Positions 1 to 9,756 of a stretch of DNA of 64,000 nt are shown here, in pieces. The translations under genes and the position numbers were made by a program. Origin of the DNA: Marinoscillum sp964351625 (GTDB taxonomy: Bacteria; Bacteroidota; Bacteroidia; Cytophagales; Cyclobacteriaceae); assembly GCA_964351625.1 (NCBI GenBank), contig CAYGOV010000018.1:1-64000 (forward strand). Direction: 5' to 3'. The first letter of the stretch is position 1. Each line of letters starts with the position of its first letter. The notes below the pieces were generated by a model. That model was not told where the DNA came from and ran no database searches. It saw only the letters and a list, made by a program, of their open reading frames with translations.

Positions 1-1951
1 CAACAGAACCTTCTGTGATGGCATAAAAATTAGTAATACTATTCTCACATCCTTTACTTCCGGATGAAAGGGCAGCACCAAACGAAGCGGATGCTGGACC
101 GGCTACAGGTCCCGTGATCATAAAATCATCTATAGCCATGCCCTTGTCGCGTCCATCAGATTTCACAACAAACCTAAAAGCCACATCCAAACCTCGTCCA
201 GAAAGAAATGATAAATTCGTTTTTTTAGCCACATATGCCCCATTTGTAGTCCCCGAGAATATCCCCGAATTTGCACCATGGCTAGAGCTCAAATCAGCTA
301 ACATGTCGTACCAATCTGCACCTCTAACATTGTTCAGTTTTAGCCATGTCTTACCATAATCGGTAGTGTATTCGATTCGAAATCCATCCTTAAGAGCTTC
401 AAAACTGTATTTGGCATTGAAGCTCAATTCATAGTTGCCCAAAATGGTAAAATCAAATATTGGTGAATAAAGGTATGCCTCACTATTGCGAGCATACGCT
501 CCTTCCGTAAGACCAAAAACCCAAGCGTTTTCACCAGAAGTTGTACCATCCTTTCCTGCAATAGTTGAGTTGCCTCGAGAAAGTATAGTTCCTGATATGT
601 TTTGAACGACAAAGTCATTCATATTGGATTCAAAATTCCCTCCTGATTCGAGTAGATAAGGTATAGGACCAGACGTTAATAGGCTTACCAACTGAAAACC
701 AGCATTCAGATCTTTAGGAAAAGTGTATGTCTTCTCAAAAGCATCCTCTAGCCCAATAATGGCATAACTCAAGCCAAGATCCGAAGGATCAGTCGGGATA
801 TCATAATAATAAACATCGCCATCCTGTATCATTGGTGTTCTAATGGTATCAGTTTTCCCATTGATCAAGTATGAGATTTCCAAACCACTCGATGTGATCA
901 CCGTATCAGAAAAAACTTTTGTTTCTACGCGTACACTTCCATCTCTATCTGCAATTGATTCCGCTTGGTGATCAAATCCAGAGACATACCATCCCATATC
1001 CGCGAAGAGACTGAGCGTATTTGGACCAGGATCATGAATTCCTTCTCCTCTTCCTAAGGCACTCGTCATCAATGCGTTAATACTACCATCAAAAGTCGCA
1101 TCATTCCAATGTGCGATACTTGATCCACCAGCATAGGTAACAGGCGCATAAAGCTTAGGCATTACACCATTATTGGATTTGACCGCCAATGGACTATCAA
1201 TAAAGAGGCGATCGCTTTGAAGGTAGTTCCCGAGAGCAGTACTCCCATTTTCAAAATCAAGCATTCTTTGACCATTAGCATTTACAACAAACGGCGTATA
1301 TACTCCGGCACTGCCATTTGACAAATTAAATCCATTCCCATCATTAAAACCTCGGCCTATTGCCGAGAAACCAAGACCGTGTCCAATCTCATGGAGTACC
1401 ACCGTGACTAGATCATGGGTATTACCTGGTCGCCCGTCAAGCCCAAGATACCAATCAAATTCGCTGCTAAAGGATGCATTGATATCGGGTTGATCCGTGC
1501 CATTCAAATCTTTTCCTGCCAACTTTTCAGCAAGGGCTACTGGATACCATGTATCTGCAAATGGCGCATTTTCAAAATCCTTGTAAAGTCTCGAGGAACC
1601 TGCGGATCCAAGCACACCTTCTCCCAAAGGCACCCAATTGGCATCAATCCTTATTACTACGTCCGTCTTCAATACGGAAGCCCATATATCTACTGCATGT
1701 TGAAAAGCTACTTTGGCTTCTGGTGTAAATCCAGCGTATGTTACTTCGAATGTGGCTCCAGCTTTTACTATACTACGGCTATTTTTCGCAGATTTGCTGT
1801 AACTTTTCGGAGGAGCTACATGGAAATCATGAAACTTAGGATCTGCTGGGCAAATAATTACTGGTCCAGGGATATACTCTTGAGAGGTTCCACTAAATGA
1901 ACATACCATCAATATCAGAACAACAATGGAATTCTTAAATCCTAAACACAT
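1..1951 (-). CDS. Secreted metzincin-type zinc metalloprotease, 3' end cut by window edge
   Basis: A single open frame runs from an ATG at 1951 to the window edge, so about 650 N-terminal residues are visible and the C-terminus is missing. A signal peptide (hydrophobic VVLILMVCSFSG) is followed by a prodomain-like stretch and HEIGHGLGFS at residues 187-196, the HExxHxxGF zinc motif of metzincins. A separated His (SSIAHWND) followed by NALMTSALG suggests a distant third ligand and Met-turn, an arrangement like that of leishmanolysin (M8) rather than compact matrixins. The region after about residue 400 looks like a beta-sandwich (MAM-like) module common in T9SS cargo. A T9SS tail would be expected beyond the edge but is not seen. 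Its start lies inside the divergent neighbour's first codons. The fold class is fairly sure; the substrate is unknown. Confidence 0.75.
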   Translation of the reverse strand, partial: MCLGFKNSIVVLILMVCSFSGTSQEYIPGPVIICPADPKFHDFHVAPPKSYSKSAKNSRSIVKAGATFEVTYAGFTPEAKVAFQHAVDIWASVLKTDVVIRIDANWVPLGEGVLGSAGSSRLYKDFENAPFADTWYPVALAEKLAGKDLNGTDQPDINASFSSEFDWYLGLDGRPGNTHDLVTVVLHEIGHGLGFSAIGRGFNDGNGFNLSNGSAGVYTPFVVNANGQRMLDFENGSTALGNYLQSDRLFIDSPLAVKSNNGVMPKLYAPVTYAGGSSIAHWNDATFDGSINALMTSALGRGEGIHDPGPNTLSLFADMGWYVSGFDHQAESIADRDGSVRVETKVFSDTVITSSGLEISYLINGKTDTIRTPMIQDGDVYYYDIPTDPSDLGLSYAIIGLEDAFEKTYTFPKDLNAGFQLVSLLTSGPIPYLLESGGNFESNMNDFVVQNISGTILSRGNSTIAGKDGTTSGENAWVFGLTEGAYARNSEAYLYSPIFDFTILGNYELSFNAKYSFEALKDGFRIEYTTDYGKTWLKLNNVRGADWYDMLADLSSSHGANSGIFSGTTNGAYVAKKTNLSFLSGRGLDVAFRFVVKSDGRDKGMAIDDFMITGPVAGPASASFGAALSSGSKGCENSITNFYAITEGSV

Positions 1952-2432
1952 CAAGTTTTTCAGTTTTATTATTTTCCCAAAGGTAACCCTTATCACCTTA
2001 ATAGTGTTTGCACTAATTGGTTGTAAAAACAGTAAAAAATCAGAAAGTGAAGGAGCATTGAGTTACCTAGAACTAGAAACGACCAGCTGTATGGGGCCAT
2101 GTCCTGTGTATAAAATGACGGTAACTAAAGAGCAAGCTGTTTTCATTGGGACAGCCAATGTGGACATGGTAGGCGAGTATCTCACCAAACTCGATGGTAA
2201 AACTCTGGAGCAATTTGAAAGTCTCATGGAACCAACTAAAGTGGATGCTCTCGAAACTTCTTACAAAAGCACGGATATGCTCGACCTGCCTACTACTTAC
2301 CTAAGAATATTTGATGGTGAATCGATGAAGACTATAATGAAATACGGAGATCAACCTAAAGCGTTGGAACCCTATTTTAGCTTTTTCAACACCTTAAGAA
2401 AAGATAAAGACTGGAAAAAAATATCTGAATAA
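1926..2432 (+). CDS. DUF6438-like lipoprotein
   Basis: The 168-residue protein has a basic N-terminus, a hydrophobic segment and a lipobox ending ALIGC at residue 33, so the mature protein should be lipid-anchored. The mature part has the pattern LETTSCMGPCPVYKMTV, a paired-Cys GxCPVY signature that I associate with DUF6438, a Bacteroidota domain without known function. No later ATG precedes the lipobox, so ATG 1926 is kept although it overlaps the divergent protease start by 26 bp. One of the two starts may be non-canonical. It ends at a hairpin terminator shared with the convergent gene at 2484. The function is unknown. Confidence 0.65.
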   Translation: MEFLNPKHIKFFSFIIFPKVTLITLIVFALIGCKNSKKSESEGALSYLELETTSCMGPCPVYKMTVTKEQAVFIGTANVDMVGEYLTKLDGKTLEQFESLMEPTKVDALETSYKSTDMLDLPTTYLRIFDGESMKTIMKYGDQPKALEPYFSFFNTLRKDKDWKKISE

Positions 2433-2461
2433 ATAAAGGCCCAAATGGGCCTTTATTTATT
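2428..2461. terminator. Bidirectional hairpin terminator
   Basis: AATAAAGGCCC, loop AAAT, then GGGCCTTTATT form a long perfect stem with A/T-rich flanks on both sides. It sits between two convergent stop codons (2432 and 2484) and should serve both transcripts. Confidence 0.8.
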
Positions 2462-2483
2462 CATAATCTTAGGATTAAGAATC

Positions 2484-5400
2484 CTATCTCTTAACAACTT
2501 TTGTCACATTTAACTTACCATCCTCATCTCTGAAGTGGATGAAGTAAACTCCTGATTTTACGGACCTCAGGTCTAATCCCTGATCGCCATATTGTGCTTT
2601 CATTTGGGCACCATTCATATCGAAGACTTTGATACTTTCACTCCTAGCAAGACCTTCGATCTGAACAAAATCACTTGTGGGATTCGGGTACACACGAACA
2701 GTATTCTTTTCGGCACTCGCAAGTACTTCTTTTTTAGGAGCAATGGCTTTGGTCACAGATGTGGTGAATGGACTTGTGCCAACAAAGCCTACTGCATATA
2801 CATCCACATCAGTCTCAGAAGTAAATGCCAATGTTTGATCGATTTGTCCCAATGCTGGTTCAGCGATTGAAAACAATTTATCTCCTGCAACAAACACTTG
2901 GATAGAATCCATGTCGGAAACCATATTAAGGGAAACCTGGATATCAATACCATTAGAGATATCTGCTTTAAGTATGGTAGGATAGAAAGTAACAACCGGT
3001 GTTTCAGGTAAGGTATAAGTCCAAATACCTCGACCATGTGTGCCAATAACTAATTGGTCTTCGTTGATATTCATATCAAAAATTGCAACGCGCGGCAGAT
3101 CACCTTCTAGCAAATGCCAAGTAGCCCCATCATCATTGGATTCTACAATTCCTATCTCTGTACCTGCCCACAATGTCATTGGATCATGTGGTAAAACGAT
3201 TAAATCATAAACTAAAACATCAGGGAAACCCGTACTTGTACTAGCATCAGCGAATCCACTGATATCTTCCCACGTAGCACCCAAGTCTTTTGTTCTCAAT
3301 ATTTTTGGGGAATTAGCGTAGCAAAAAAGAGCATAAGCCGTTTTGTGATCAAAAGGGTGACTTGCTATACCAGTTATTGTTCCAAGCTCTTCCGCATCAT
3401 ATAAACTCGTCTCAGTGAATGTTTGGCCGCCATCTACAGATACGTGAGGTCTACCACCTACATCCATTCTGTTCCCACTCCAAATCACATCTGGAGTCGC
3501 TTCACTTATTTCAACATTGGAAAGACCAGTACCCCAGTTACTGCTTATAGGAGTAAGGCTCCATCTAAGACCAAAATTATCTGACTTAAAAACACCTTGT
3601 GAGCCGGCTGTATAAACCACATCTGGCAAGCTATGAGAATTTTCGAGCTTGGTTATAAAAGGTGCTGCATCATCACTTATTCCACTAGAAGCTTGCTGCC
3701 ATGAGACACCTCCATCAGTAGATCTTCTAATGTCGAGATTGTATATAGAGCCAAGAAGTTTAGAGGGGTCCTGAGAATGCCATAAAGTCCCGAAACCGTC
3801 TCCCCCAAGGGCTCGCTTATATTCGGAAGTGGATGAGCTATTTGCATTTACTTGATTCATCCATGTGCCATTGTCTTGAGATCCTCCGATGTATCGATTC
3901 TCACCTGGCATCTTATCCACAGCATAAAACTGGGTAGTATTCATCAAATTACCTGCAAAAGTCCAATCGTTTTGAACAATACCAGGATCTGTTGCGATAT
4001 TAGAAACATATATTCCTCCATCATTTGCATTGAGTATTTGCCAAGTCTTAGCAGTTTCATCATGAATAATTGCGGTGAGCGCATGTTGATCTGGGTGAAC
4101 GCCCGTTTGCCTAGTGGCGCCAGTTGTTTGCTCAAAACGATTAGTACCTTCAATAAAACCATAAACATCTGCAACACTAGACATCAAATAGTCACGAATC
4201 TTCAGTGACCCCCAGTATATAGCAAATTTCGACTCAGGCAAGTTATTCGGATCCCACTGACCACCTACTTTCAAGAAAGGCCATAAAAAGTACATATCCT
4301 CATGCTCATGGCCTCCATTGGCAGCTATGGACGAATTCACTGTTTCACTGTATTCAATTGCATGTATGTATAGATACTCTCGGCTATGATTAACTTCATC
4401 ACCTTCATTAGTATTATTCGCAATCAAATTGAAAGTACCATCTGCCTGTTGATCTCTAAAGGAAACCATTAATTGCCTTTCAGGCTCTGCATCTGTGTCC
4501 CAAACCTGAAAAGGCACATCTACGTAATCTCGGTAGGTATAGTCTGCCCCTCCAACACCCGCACCTTGACCTGATGGAATTGTAAATCTGTGCGCCTTTT
4601 GTGTCAACCCTGAACCGAACCTTACTTCAATACTCGTAAAGTTTGCGGCATCAGTTGTTCCAATAGCTATTTTGCTACCGTAATAAACTCCTGAGTTAAA
4701 ATTGACTAAATCAAGAAAGGTGGTATTCTCTTCAAGTGCTCCAGCAAATGTTTTCTCAGTTTCTGTGATTTTCGCTTGCAGTTGCACTTTATAGATGCCA
4801 ACTCCTCCCACATAGCAGATATCTTTATCAAAAGGATGCGCTAGGATAGTATTGTCATAGGATCCTTGAGAGTTAAAAAAATCAACATTTCTGTCAGTAG
4901 ATTCGGTCAATACAGACCAATTAGCACCTGCGTCATCAGAGTAATAGACATCAGACCCAGGACGTCCATCTTCACGTTGCACGGCGAAATTTCCCTCCAC
5001 GGAAGCAAACAATCGATTGGGATCAGCTGGGGACACGACCATCTCTATTCTACCGCTTGCATTCAAACCATTGCTGCTGTTAATCCATGATTCTCCACCA
5101 TCTGTGGACTTTATTACGCCTCTACCCCCATCTAGTGTTGCGTACAAAACAGAAGCATTGGATGGATCTTGCACGATCTGACGTAGAAGTGCATTTCCAG
5201 TAAAAACTTTCCCCCATGTAGTCCCGCCATCAGTAGATTTTAGGATATACGCGAAAAATCCCTCCGCGAAATATATATTGTTACTTGTACATACAAGTAG
5301 TACATCAGGGTCTTCAGGATGCACCCACATACTATTGACCATGTTGAAATCAAGATTGACAGTGGACGGTAAATGCGCCCAGGTCTCTCCCCTATCAAAC

Positions 5401-5978
5401 GATTTAAATATACCAGAACCACCATTTGCTAGTGAGTTTCCACCGATCACCTCGCCTGTACCCGTATAGAGAATATCAGGGTTACTCTTACTGTAAGCAA
5501 TAGTCGTAGTGGCTAGATTCGGAAACTCAGAGGTCTTGTTAACCCATGTTCGACCACCATCTGTGGTTTTCCAGATACCACCACCTACTGATCCCGCAAG
5601 CCATGTCTTGTGTGTAGCATCTGCCGGATCTACAAATAAGGCACGCGCGCGGCCCGGCACATTAGATGGTCCTCTCTCATCAAATGTCAGTGAAGCGTTT
5701 GACGTACGAAGTGCTTTAGATTCCTTCATAGCCTTGTTCAGTGCTCTCATCTTATGACCAGATCTGTAAGTTGGCTCTCCATTACGATAAGTCATCATCT
5801 TATAGATTTCGAACATTGGACCTGGTTTAAATTTATCAGGTATGCTGCTATGGTCCACATTTGCGATCGCATCATAAGGAACAGGCTTCTCTTTATCAAA
5901 ATCAAGATTTAAGTAAACACCCGACGCTATAGTGAGCGCAGTTGATACTAAGAATATTTTTACATACTTGTTTTTCAT
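2484..5978 (-). CDS. Sortilin/VPS10-like beta-propeller protein with T9SS sorting tail
   Basis: The 1164-residue protein has an N-terminal signal segment followed by many BNR/Asp-box style units such as GGGIWKTTDGGRTWVN, GIFKSFDRGETW, ILKSTDGGTTWGKVF and RRSTDGGVSWQQ. This is the repeat style of the sortilin/GH74-like propeller superfamily. The middle (about residues 430-640) holds an inserted region without these repeats. The last ~80 residues are a type A T9SS domain, starting RVYPNPTSDFVQIEGL and ending in a beta-rich, basic tail (VTKVVKR). It is therefore probably exported through the outer membrane and attached to or released from the cell surface. ATG 5978 overlaps the stop of the preceding lipoprotein gene by ATGA, suggesting translational coupling. 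Ligand or glycan substrate is not evident. The gene at 53091 is a second member of the superfamily without the T9SS tail. Confidence 0.85.
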   Translation of the reverse strand: MKNKYVKIFLVSTALTIASGVYLNLDFDKEKPVPYDAIANVDHSSIPDKFKPGPMFEIYKMMTYRNGEPTYRSGHKMRALNKAMKESKALRTSNASLTFDERGPSNVPGRARALFVDPADATHKTWLAGSVGGGIWKTTDGGRTWVNKTSEFPNLATTTIAYSKSNPDILYTGTGEVIGGNSLANGGSGIFKSFDRGETWAHLPSTVNLDFNMVNSMWVHPEDPDVLLVCTSNNIYFAEGFFAYILKSTDGGTTWGKVFTGNALLRQIVQDPSNASVLYATLDGGRGVIKSTDGGESWINSSNGLNASGRIEMVVSPADPNRLFASVEGNFAVQREDGRPGSDVYYSDDAGANWSVLTESTDRNVDFFNSQGSYDNTILAHPFDKDICYVGGVGIYKVQLQAKITETEKTFAGALEENTTFLDLVNFNSGVYYGSKIAIGTTDAANFTSIEVRFGSGLTQKAHRFTIPSGQGAGVGGADYTYRDYVDVPFQVWDTDAEPERQLMVSFRDQQADGTFNLIANNTNEGDEVNHSREYLYIHAIEYSETVNSSIAANGGHEHEDMYFLWPFLKVGGQWDPNNLPESKFAIYWGSLKIRDYLMSSVADVYGFIEGTNRFEQTTGATRQTGVHPDQHALTAIIHDETAKTWQILNANDGGIYVSNIATDPGIVQNDWTFAGNLMNTTQFYAVDKMPGENRYIGGSQDNGTWMNQVNANSSSTSEYKRALGGDGFGTLWHSQDPSKLLGSIYNLDIRRSTDGGVSWQQASSGISDDAAPFITKLENSHSLPDVVYTAGSQGVFKSDNFGLRWSLTPISSNWGTGLSNVEISEATPDVIWSGNRMDVGGRPHVSVDGGQTFTETSLYDAEELGTITGIASHPFDHKTAYALFCYANSPKILRTKDLGATWEDISGFADASTSTGFPDVLVYDLIVLPHDPMTLWAGTEIGIVESNDDGATWHLLEGDLPRVAIFDMNINEDQLVIGTHGRGIWTYTLPETPVVTFYPTILKADISNGIDIQVSLNMVSDMDSIQVFVAGDKLFSIAEPALGQIDQTLAFTSETDVDVYAVGFVGTSPFTTSVTKAIAPKKEVLASAEKNTVRVYPNPTSDFVQIEGLARSESIKVFDMNGAQMKAQYGDQGLDLRSVKSGVYFIHFRDEDGKLNVTKVVKR

Positions 5979-6358
5979 AGTTTCTTTGTAATAGTTGTAG
6001 TAGTTTCTCCAGTATTCAGGTTGATGTAATATCGACGTATATTGCTATTTAAGTTTGAGATTCCAGCATACTCGGAGCACATGACATATTCCGTACTCTC
6101 CCATTTAACCTTGCCGTTCTCAATTTTTCCTTTGTAAACCAAAGAATCTAAAGACACATTAAACACTCCAAATTGGTACCGACCTCTATTCATTGTGCTA
6201 TCTAAAGAATAGAAAATGATCCCAGTAGAATCCGCATTATACATTGAAGAATTGTATGAGTCTTTAAGTGTGGCAAGAGAATTAGATTTTTCACTAACAG
6301 CTTTCCTCGAACAAGAAAGTGCTGTTAGTAGCATTATTACAATCAAAATTCTATTCAT
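5975..6358 (-). CDS. Small lipoprotein, coupled to the propeller protein
   Basis: The frame is open from 6409, but ATG 6358 gives a proper lipoprotein signal (MNRILIVIMLLTALSC), so the shorter 127-residue form is chosen. The mature part is polar, with NSSMYNADSTG and repeated Tyr/Ser/Thr beta-like stretches ending in TTTTITKKL. No family is recognised. Its TGA overlaps the ATG of the propeller gene, which implies one transcript and possibly an anchor or chaperone-like partner role; that is inference only. Confidence 0.7.
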   Translation of the reverse strand: MNRILIVIMLLTALSCSRKAVSEKSNSLATLKDSYNSSMYNADSTGIIFYSLDSTMNRGRYQFGVFNVSLDSLVYKGKIENGKVKWESTEYVMCSEYAGISNLNSNIRRYYINLNTGETTTTITKKL

Positions 6359-6577
6359 AGCAAAGAGGGATATTTGTGTCTTCTCAAATTTTAGCTCAAA
6401 TTGTATCAAAAAGAACTAACTCTGAAATAATAAGATTGTTTTTTATCCAATAAAGTGTTGTAAACGACCAATTTAAATCAATGACAATTAAATTTACACA
6501 ACATACTAAGTGGTTTTGGTCCTGAGAATGTTCCACCTTTACTTTCAATCAAAATCACCAAAAAAAATTTTAGTAAA

Positions 6578-7243
6578 ATGAAGCATTTAATTATCATCAG
6601 TCTTTTATTGATTTCTATCAATGGTTTCTCGCAGGCATTTTCGCAGTATAATTTTGGAAACTTCGGTGGCTCACTTAATTTCAATTTGGAAACGACAGGT
6701 GAAGATATCGATGGATCACCTTATGTTAATGATTCATGGGAAGCCGCTACTATCTATTATGCCAATGATTCTCAAATAGAACTCCCTGAAACTAAGTTTA
6801 ACACGCAAAGCGGGGACATTATTTTCAATTATGAGAATAAGGCCTATAGAGTCCCAGATAAAAAAACAATCACTAACTTCCTTATTGGTGATCGACAATT
6901 TATAGGTGCTTTTGACGATAAGAACAAATATGAGTTTTACGAATTGATGCAGAACGGAACCAGGATTGCACTACTAAAAAAATATAGATGCACTATTTTA
7001 AAAGGTAATCCTAGTAAGGGCTATATCGAAGGGACCAATTCTAAATATCTACTGAAAGAGGAATTTTACGTGAAAGGACCGAATCAAAATGTAGTGGAAA
7101 TCCGACCAAATAAAGGGATTTACATTCTTGACCACATTCAAAGCCATCAAGGAGAGGTAAAATTCTACATCAAAGAGAATAAACTCAAAATGAAAACTGT
7201 AGAGGATTTGCTACAAGTAATCGATTATTACAACTCTATCTGA
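6578..7243 (+). CDS. Secreted protein of unknown function
   Basis: This 221-residue protein has a clean Sec signal peptide (MKHLIIISLLLISINGFSQ) with a typical Bacteroidota cleavage site before AFSQ. The mature part begins with a Gly/Asn/Phe-rich stretch (YNFGNFGGSLNFNLE) and then mixed beta segments with many Lys, Asn and Tyr residues. No catalytic motif or known domain was recognised. It is monocistronic between an AT-rich upstream gap and a strong convergent terminator. Confidence 0.7.
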   Translation: MKHLIIISLLLISINGFSQAFSQYNFGNFGGSLNFNLETTGEDIDGSPYVNDSWEAATIYYANDSQIELPETKFNTQSGDIIFNYENKAYRVPDKKTITNFLIGDRQFIGAFDDKNKYEFYELMQNGTRIALLKKYRCTILKGNPSKGYIEGTNSKYLLKEEFYVKGPNQNVVEIRPNKGIYILDHIQSHQGEVKFYIKENKLKMKTVEDLLQVIDYYNSI

Positions 7244-7268
7244 TTTACTTAAAATCTTACTTTATACA

Positions 7269-7308
7269 AGAAAGCCCCATCGATTTCATCGATGGGGCTT
7301 TCTCTTTT
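7269..7308. terminator. Bidirectional hairpin terminator
   Basis: A 15-bp perfect stem (AGAAAGCCCCATCGA paired with its complement at 7289-7303, loop TTTCA) is followed by CTCTTTT. It lies between the convergent stops at 7243 and 7323. Confidence 0.85.
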
Positions 7309-7322
7309 AGTATCTCTCCATC

Positions 7323-9590
7323 TTAGGAGTTGTTCTGTAATTTGATCAAGTTCAATGCAGATCCTGCTTTGAACCAACCGATCTGGCTATCATTATAAGT
7401 ATGGTTGGCCATGATTACATCTGAACTTCCATCAGCATGATTGAATTTCAAGCTTAGCGGTTTACCAGTAGTAAAGTCCACCAAATCCAAGAAGTCGATC
7501 GTATCATCTTCTTGTATCTTATCATAGTCTGCCTCATTGGCAAATGTCAAACCAAGCATCCCCTGCTTTTTCAGGTTGGTCTCGTGAATCCTTGCAAAGG
7601 ACTTTACTAATACAGCTCTTACCCCCAAATGTCTTGGTTGCATAGCGGCATGCTCACGAGAAGATCCTTCGCCGTAGTTATGATCACCTACCACTATAGT
7701 AGGGATACCAGCGGCTTTGTAAGCTCTCTGCGTATCTGGTACAGCGCCATATTCTCCGGTCAATTCATTCTTAACATTATCAGTCTTATCATTGAATGCA
7801 TTGACCGCACCTGTTAAAGTGTTGTTAGAGATATTGTCCAAATGACCTCTGTATCTCAACCATGGACCCGCCATAGAGATATGATCCGTAGTACACTTAC
7901 CTTTTGCTTTGATCAAAATCCTTGCCCCCGTGATGTTTTTTCCATCCCAAGGAGTAAACGGATCAAGCAATTGTAACCTGCTAGAGTCTTTAGCTACTTT
8001 CACTTCAATACCCGAACCATCTTCTGCTGGTGCTAAATACCCTGAATCTTCTACATCAAAACCTTTCTCAGGCAGTTCCCATCCGTGAGGTGGGTCGAGT
8101 TTTACTTGCTCACCTTTATCGTTAGTGAGTGTGTCCGTGATTGGATTGAACCCTAAATTTCCAGAAATCGCTATAGCGGCAACCATCTCAGGAGAAGTTA
8201 CAAAAGCATGGGTATTTGGATTACCGTCCGCTCTTTTAGAAAAGTTTCTATTGAAAGAGTGAATGATCGTGTTTTTCTCTTTTTTGTCTGCACCTGCTCT
8301 GTCCCACTGTCCGATACATGGTCCACAAGCATTGGTGAATATCTTAGTCCCTAGTTTTTCGAAAGTATCTAGGAAACCGTCTCTTTCTACCGTAAATCTC
8401 ACCTGCTCCGATCCTGGATTTATTCCAAACTCTGCTGCAGGTTTTAAGCCTTTGGCCAAAGCCTGCTCCGCAATGGAAGCCGCGCGTGAAATATCTTCAT
8501 ATGATGAGTTGGTACATGACCCGATCAATCCCCATTCTACTTTAGTTGGCCAATCGTTCTTCTTAGCCAGAGCAGCCATCTTGCCTATTGGTGTAGCCAA
8601 ATCTGGAGTAAAAGGTCCATTTACATGAGGCTCGAGTGTGTTGAGGTCGATTTCTATCACTTGATCGAAATATTTTTCAGGGTTCGCATAGACTTCAGCG
8701 TCTCCAGTCAGATGTTCTTTTACCTCATTGGCTAAATCAGCCACTTCACTTCGCCCTGTAGCTCTTAGGTAGCGCTCCATAGACTCATCATATCCGAAAG
8801 TAGAAGTAGTAGCGCCTATCTCCGCACCCATGTTGCATATCGTGCCTTTTCCAGTACAAGACATACTCTTAGCTCCCTCGCCAAAGTATTCCACAATAGC
8901 TCCAGTACCTCCTTTTACAGTTAGAATACCCGCTACTTTCAAAATCACATCTTTCGGGGAAGTCCATCCGTTTAGCTTACCTGTAAGCTTTACACCTATC
9001 AGTTTTGGGAATTTCAACTCCCAAGCCATTCCTGCCATCACATCTACGGCATCAGCTCCACCTACACCGATCGCCACCATACCCAAACCACCTGCATTCA
9101 CAGTGTGGGAATCTGTACCAATCATCATTCCTCCAGGAAAAGCGTAGTTTTCAAGCACCACTTGGTGAATGATCCCAGATCCTGGCTTCCAAAAGCCTAT
9201 TCCATATTTTTTCGAAACAGATTCTAAAAAGTTAAAAACTTCATTACTAGTATTCAAAGCATTCTGCAAATCCGCAGCGGCACCTATTTTGGCTTGGATC
9301 AAGTGATCACAATGCACTGTAGTGGGCACAGCCACATTGGGTTTACCAGCTTGCATGAACTGGAGCAATGCCATCTGGGCAGTGGCATCCTGACATGCGA
9401 TACGATCAGGAGCAAAATCAACATAGGAACCACCCCTTTTATATTCCTCAGAAGGATCGCCTTGATATAGATGACTGTAAAGTATCTTCTCAGATAAAGT
9501 CAATGCTTTACCCGTGATAGATTTCGCCTTTTCTACGCGCTCCCCTATGGTGCGATAGACTTCCTTGATCATACTTACATCAAATGCCAT
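7323..9590 (-). CDS. acn: Aconitate hydratase (mitochondrial type)
   Basis: The 755-residue length matches the mitochondrial-type aconitases that Bacteroidota use rather than the ~890-aa AcnA or AcnB. The three cluster Cys residues are present: GSCTNSSYED near residue 358, and NACGPCIGQW near 420-424. The C-terminal swivel domain carries GEGSSREHAAMQPRHLG. It converts citrate to isocitrate in the TCA cycle using a [4Fe-4S] cluster in the cytosol. It stands alone, facing a divergent AI-2E permease gene across a 166-bp gap. Identity is secure. Confidence 0.97.
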   Translation of the reverse strand: MAFDVSMIKEVYRTIGERVEKAKSITGKALTLSEKILYSHLYQGDPSEEYKRGGSYVDFAPDRIACQDATAQMALLQFMQAGKPNVAVPTTVHCDHLIQAKIGAAADLQNALNTSNEVFNFLESVSKKYGIGFWKPGSGIIHQVVLENYAFPGGMMIGTDSHTVNAGGLGMVAIGVGGADAVDVMAGMAWELKFPKLIGVKLTGKLNGWTSPKDVILKVAGILTVKGGTGAIVEYFGEGAKSMSCTGKGTICNMGAEIGATTSTFGYDESMERYLRATGRSEVADLANEVKEHLTGDAEVYANPEKYFDQVIEIDLNTLEPHVNGPFTPDLATPIGKMAALAKKNDWPTKVEWGLIGSCTNSSYEDISRAASIAEQALAKGLKPAAEFGINPGSEQVRFTVERDGFLDTFEKLGTKIFTNACGPCIGQWDRAGADKKEKNTIIHSFNRNFSKRADGNPNTHAFVTSPEMVAAIAISGNLGFNPITDTLTNDKGEQVKLDPPHGWELPEKGFDVEDSGYLAPAEDGSGIEVKVAKDSSRLQLLDPFTPWDGKNITGARILIKAKGKCTTDHISMAGPWLRYRGHLDNISNNTLTGAVNAFNDKTDNVKNELTGEYGAVPDTQRAYKAAGIPTIVVGDHNYGEGSSREHAAMQPRHLGVRAVLVKSFARIHETNLKKQGMLGLTFANEADYDKIQEDDTIDFLDLVDFTTGKPLSLKFNHADGSSDVIMANHTYNDSQIGWFKAGSALNLIKLQNNS

Positions 9591-9756
9591 ATAGATTATC
9601 CTTTAGTTCTCGAAAAATGTAAAGTTATTCAAACTTAAAAACCTTTAAATATTATTGTGCCAAAACATTAAGACTAGCTGAATTCAAAATTATTCAATCA
9701 ATAAATCCTTCTAGTCTGCTATCTTTATTTTACCAAAAACCTATTTATCTAAATAC

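Noticed and set aside
1415..1900. 161-aa frame on the + strand
   Set aside because: It lies antisense to the metzincin gene and has an unnatural composition.
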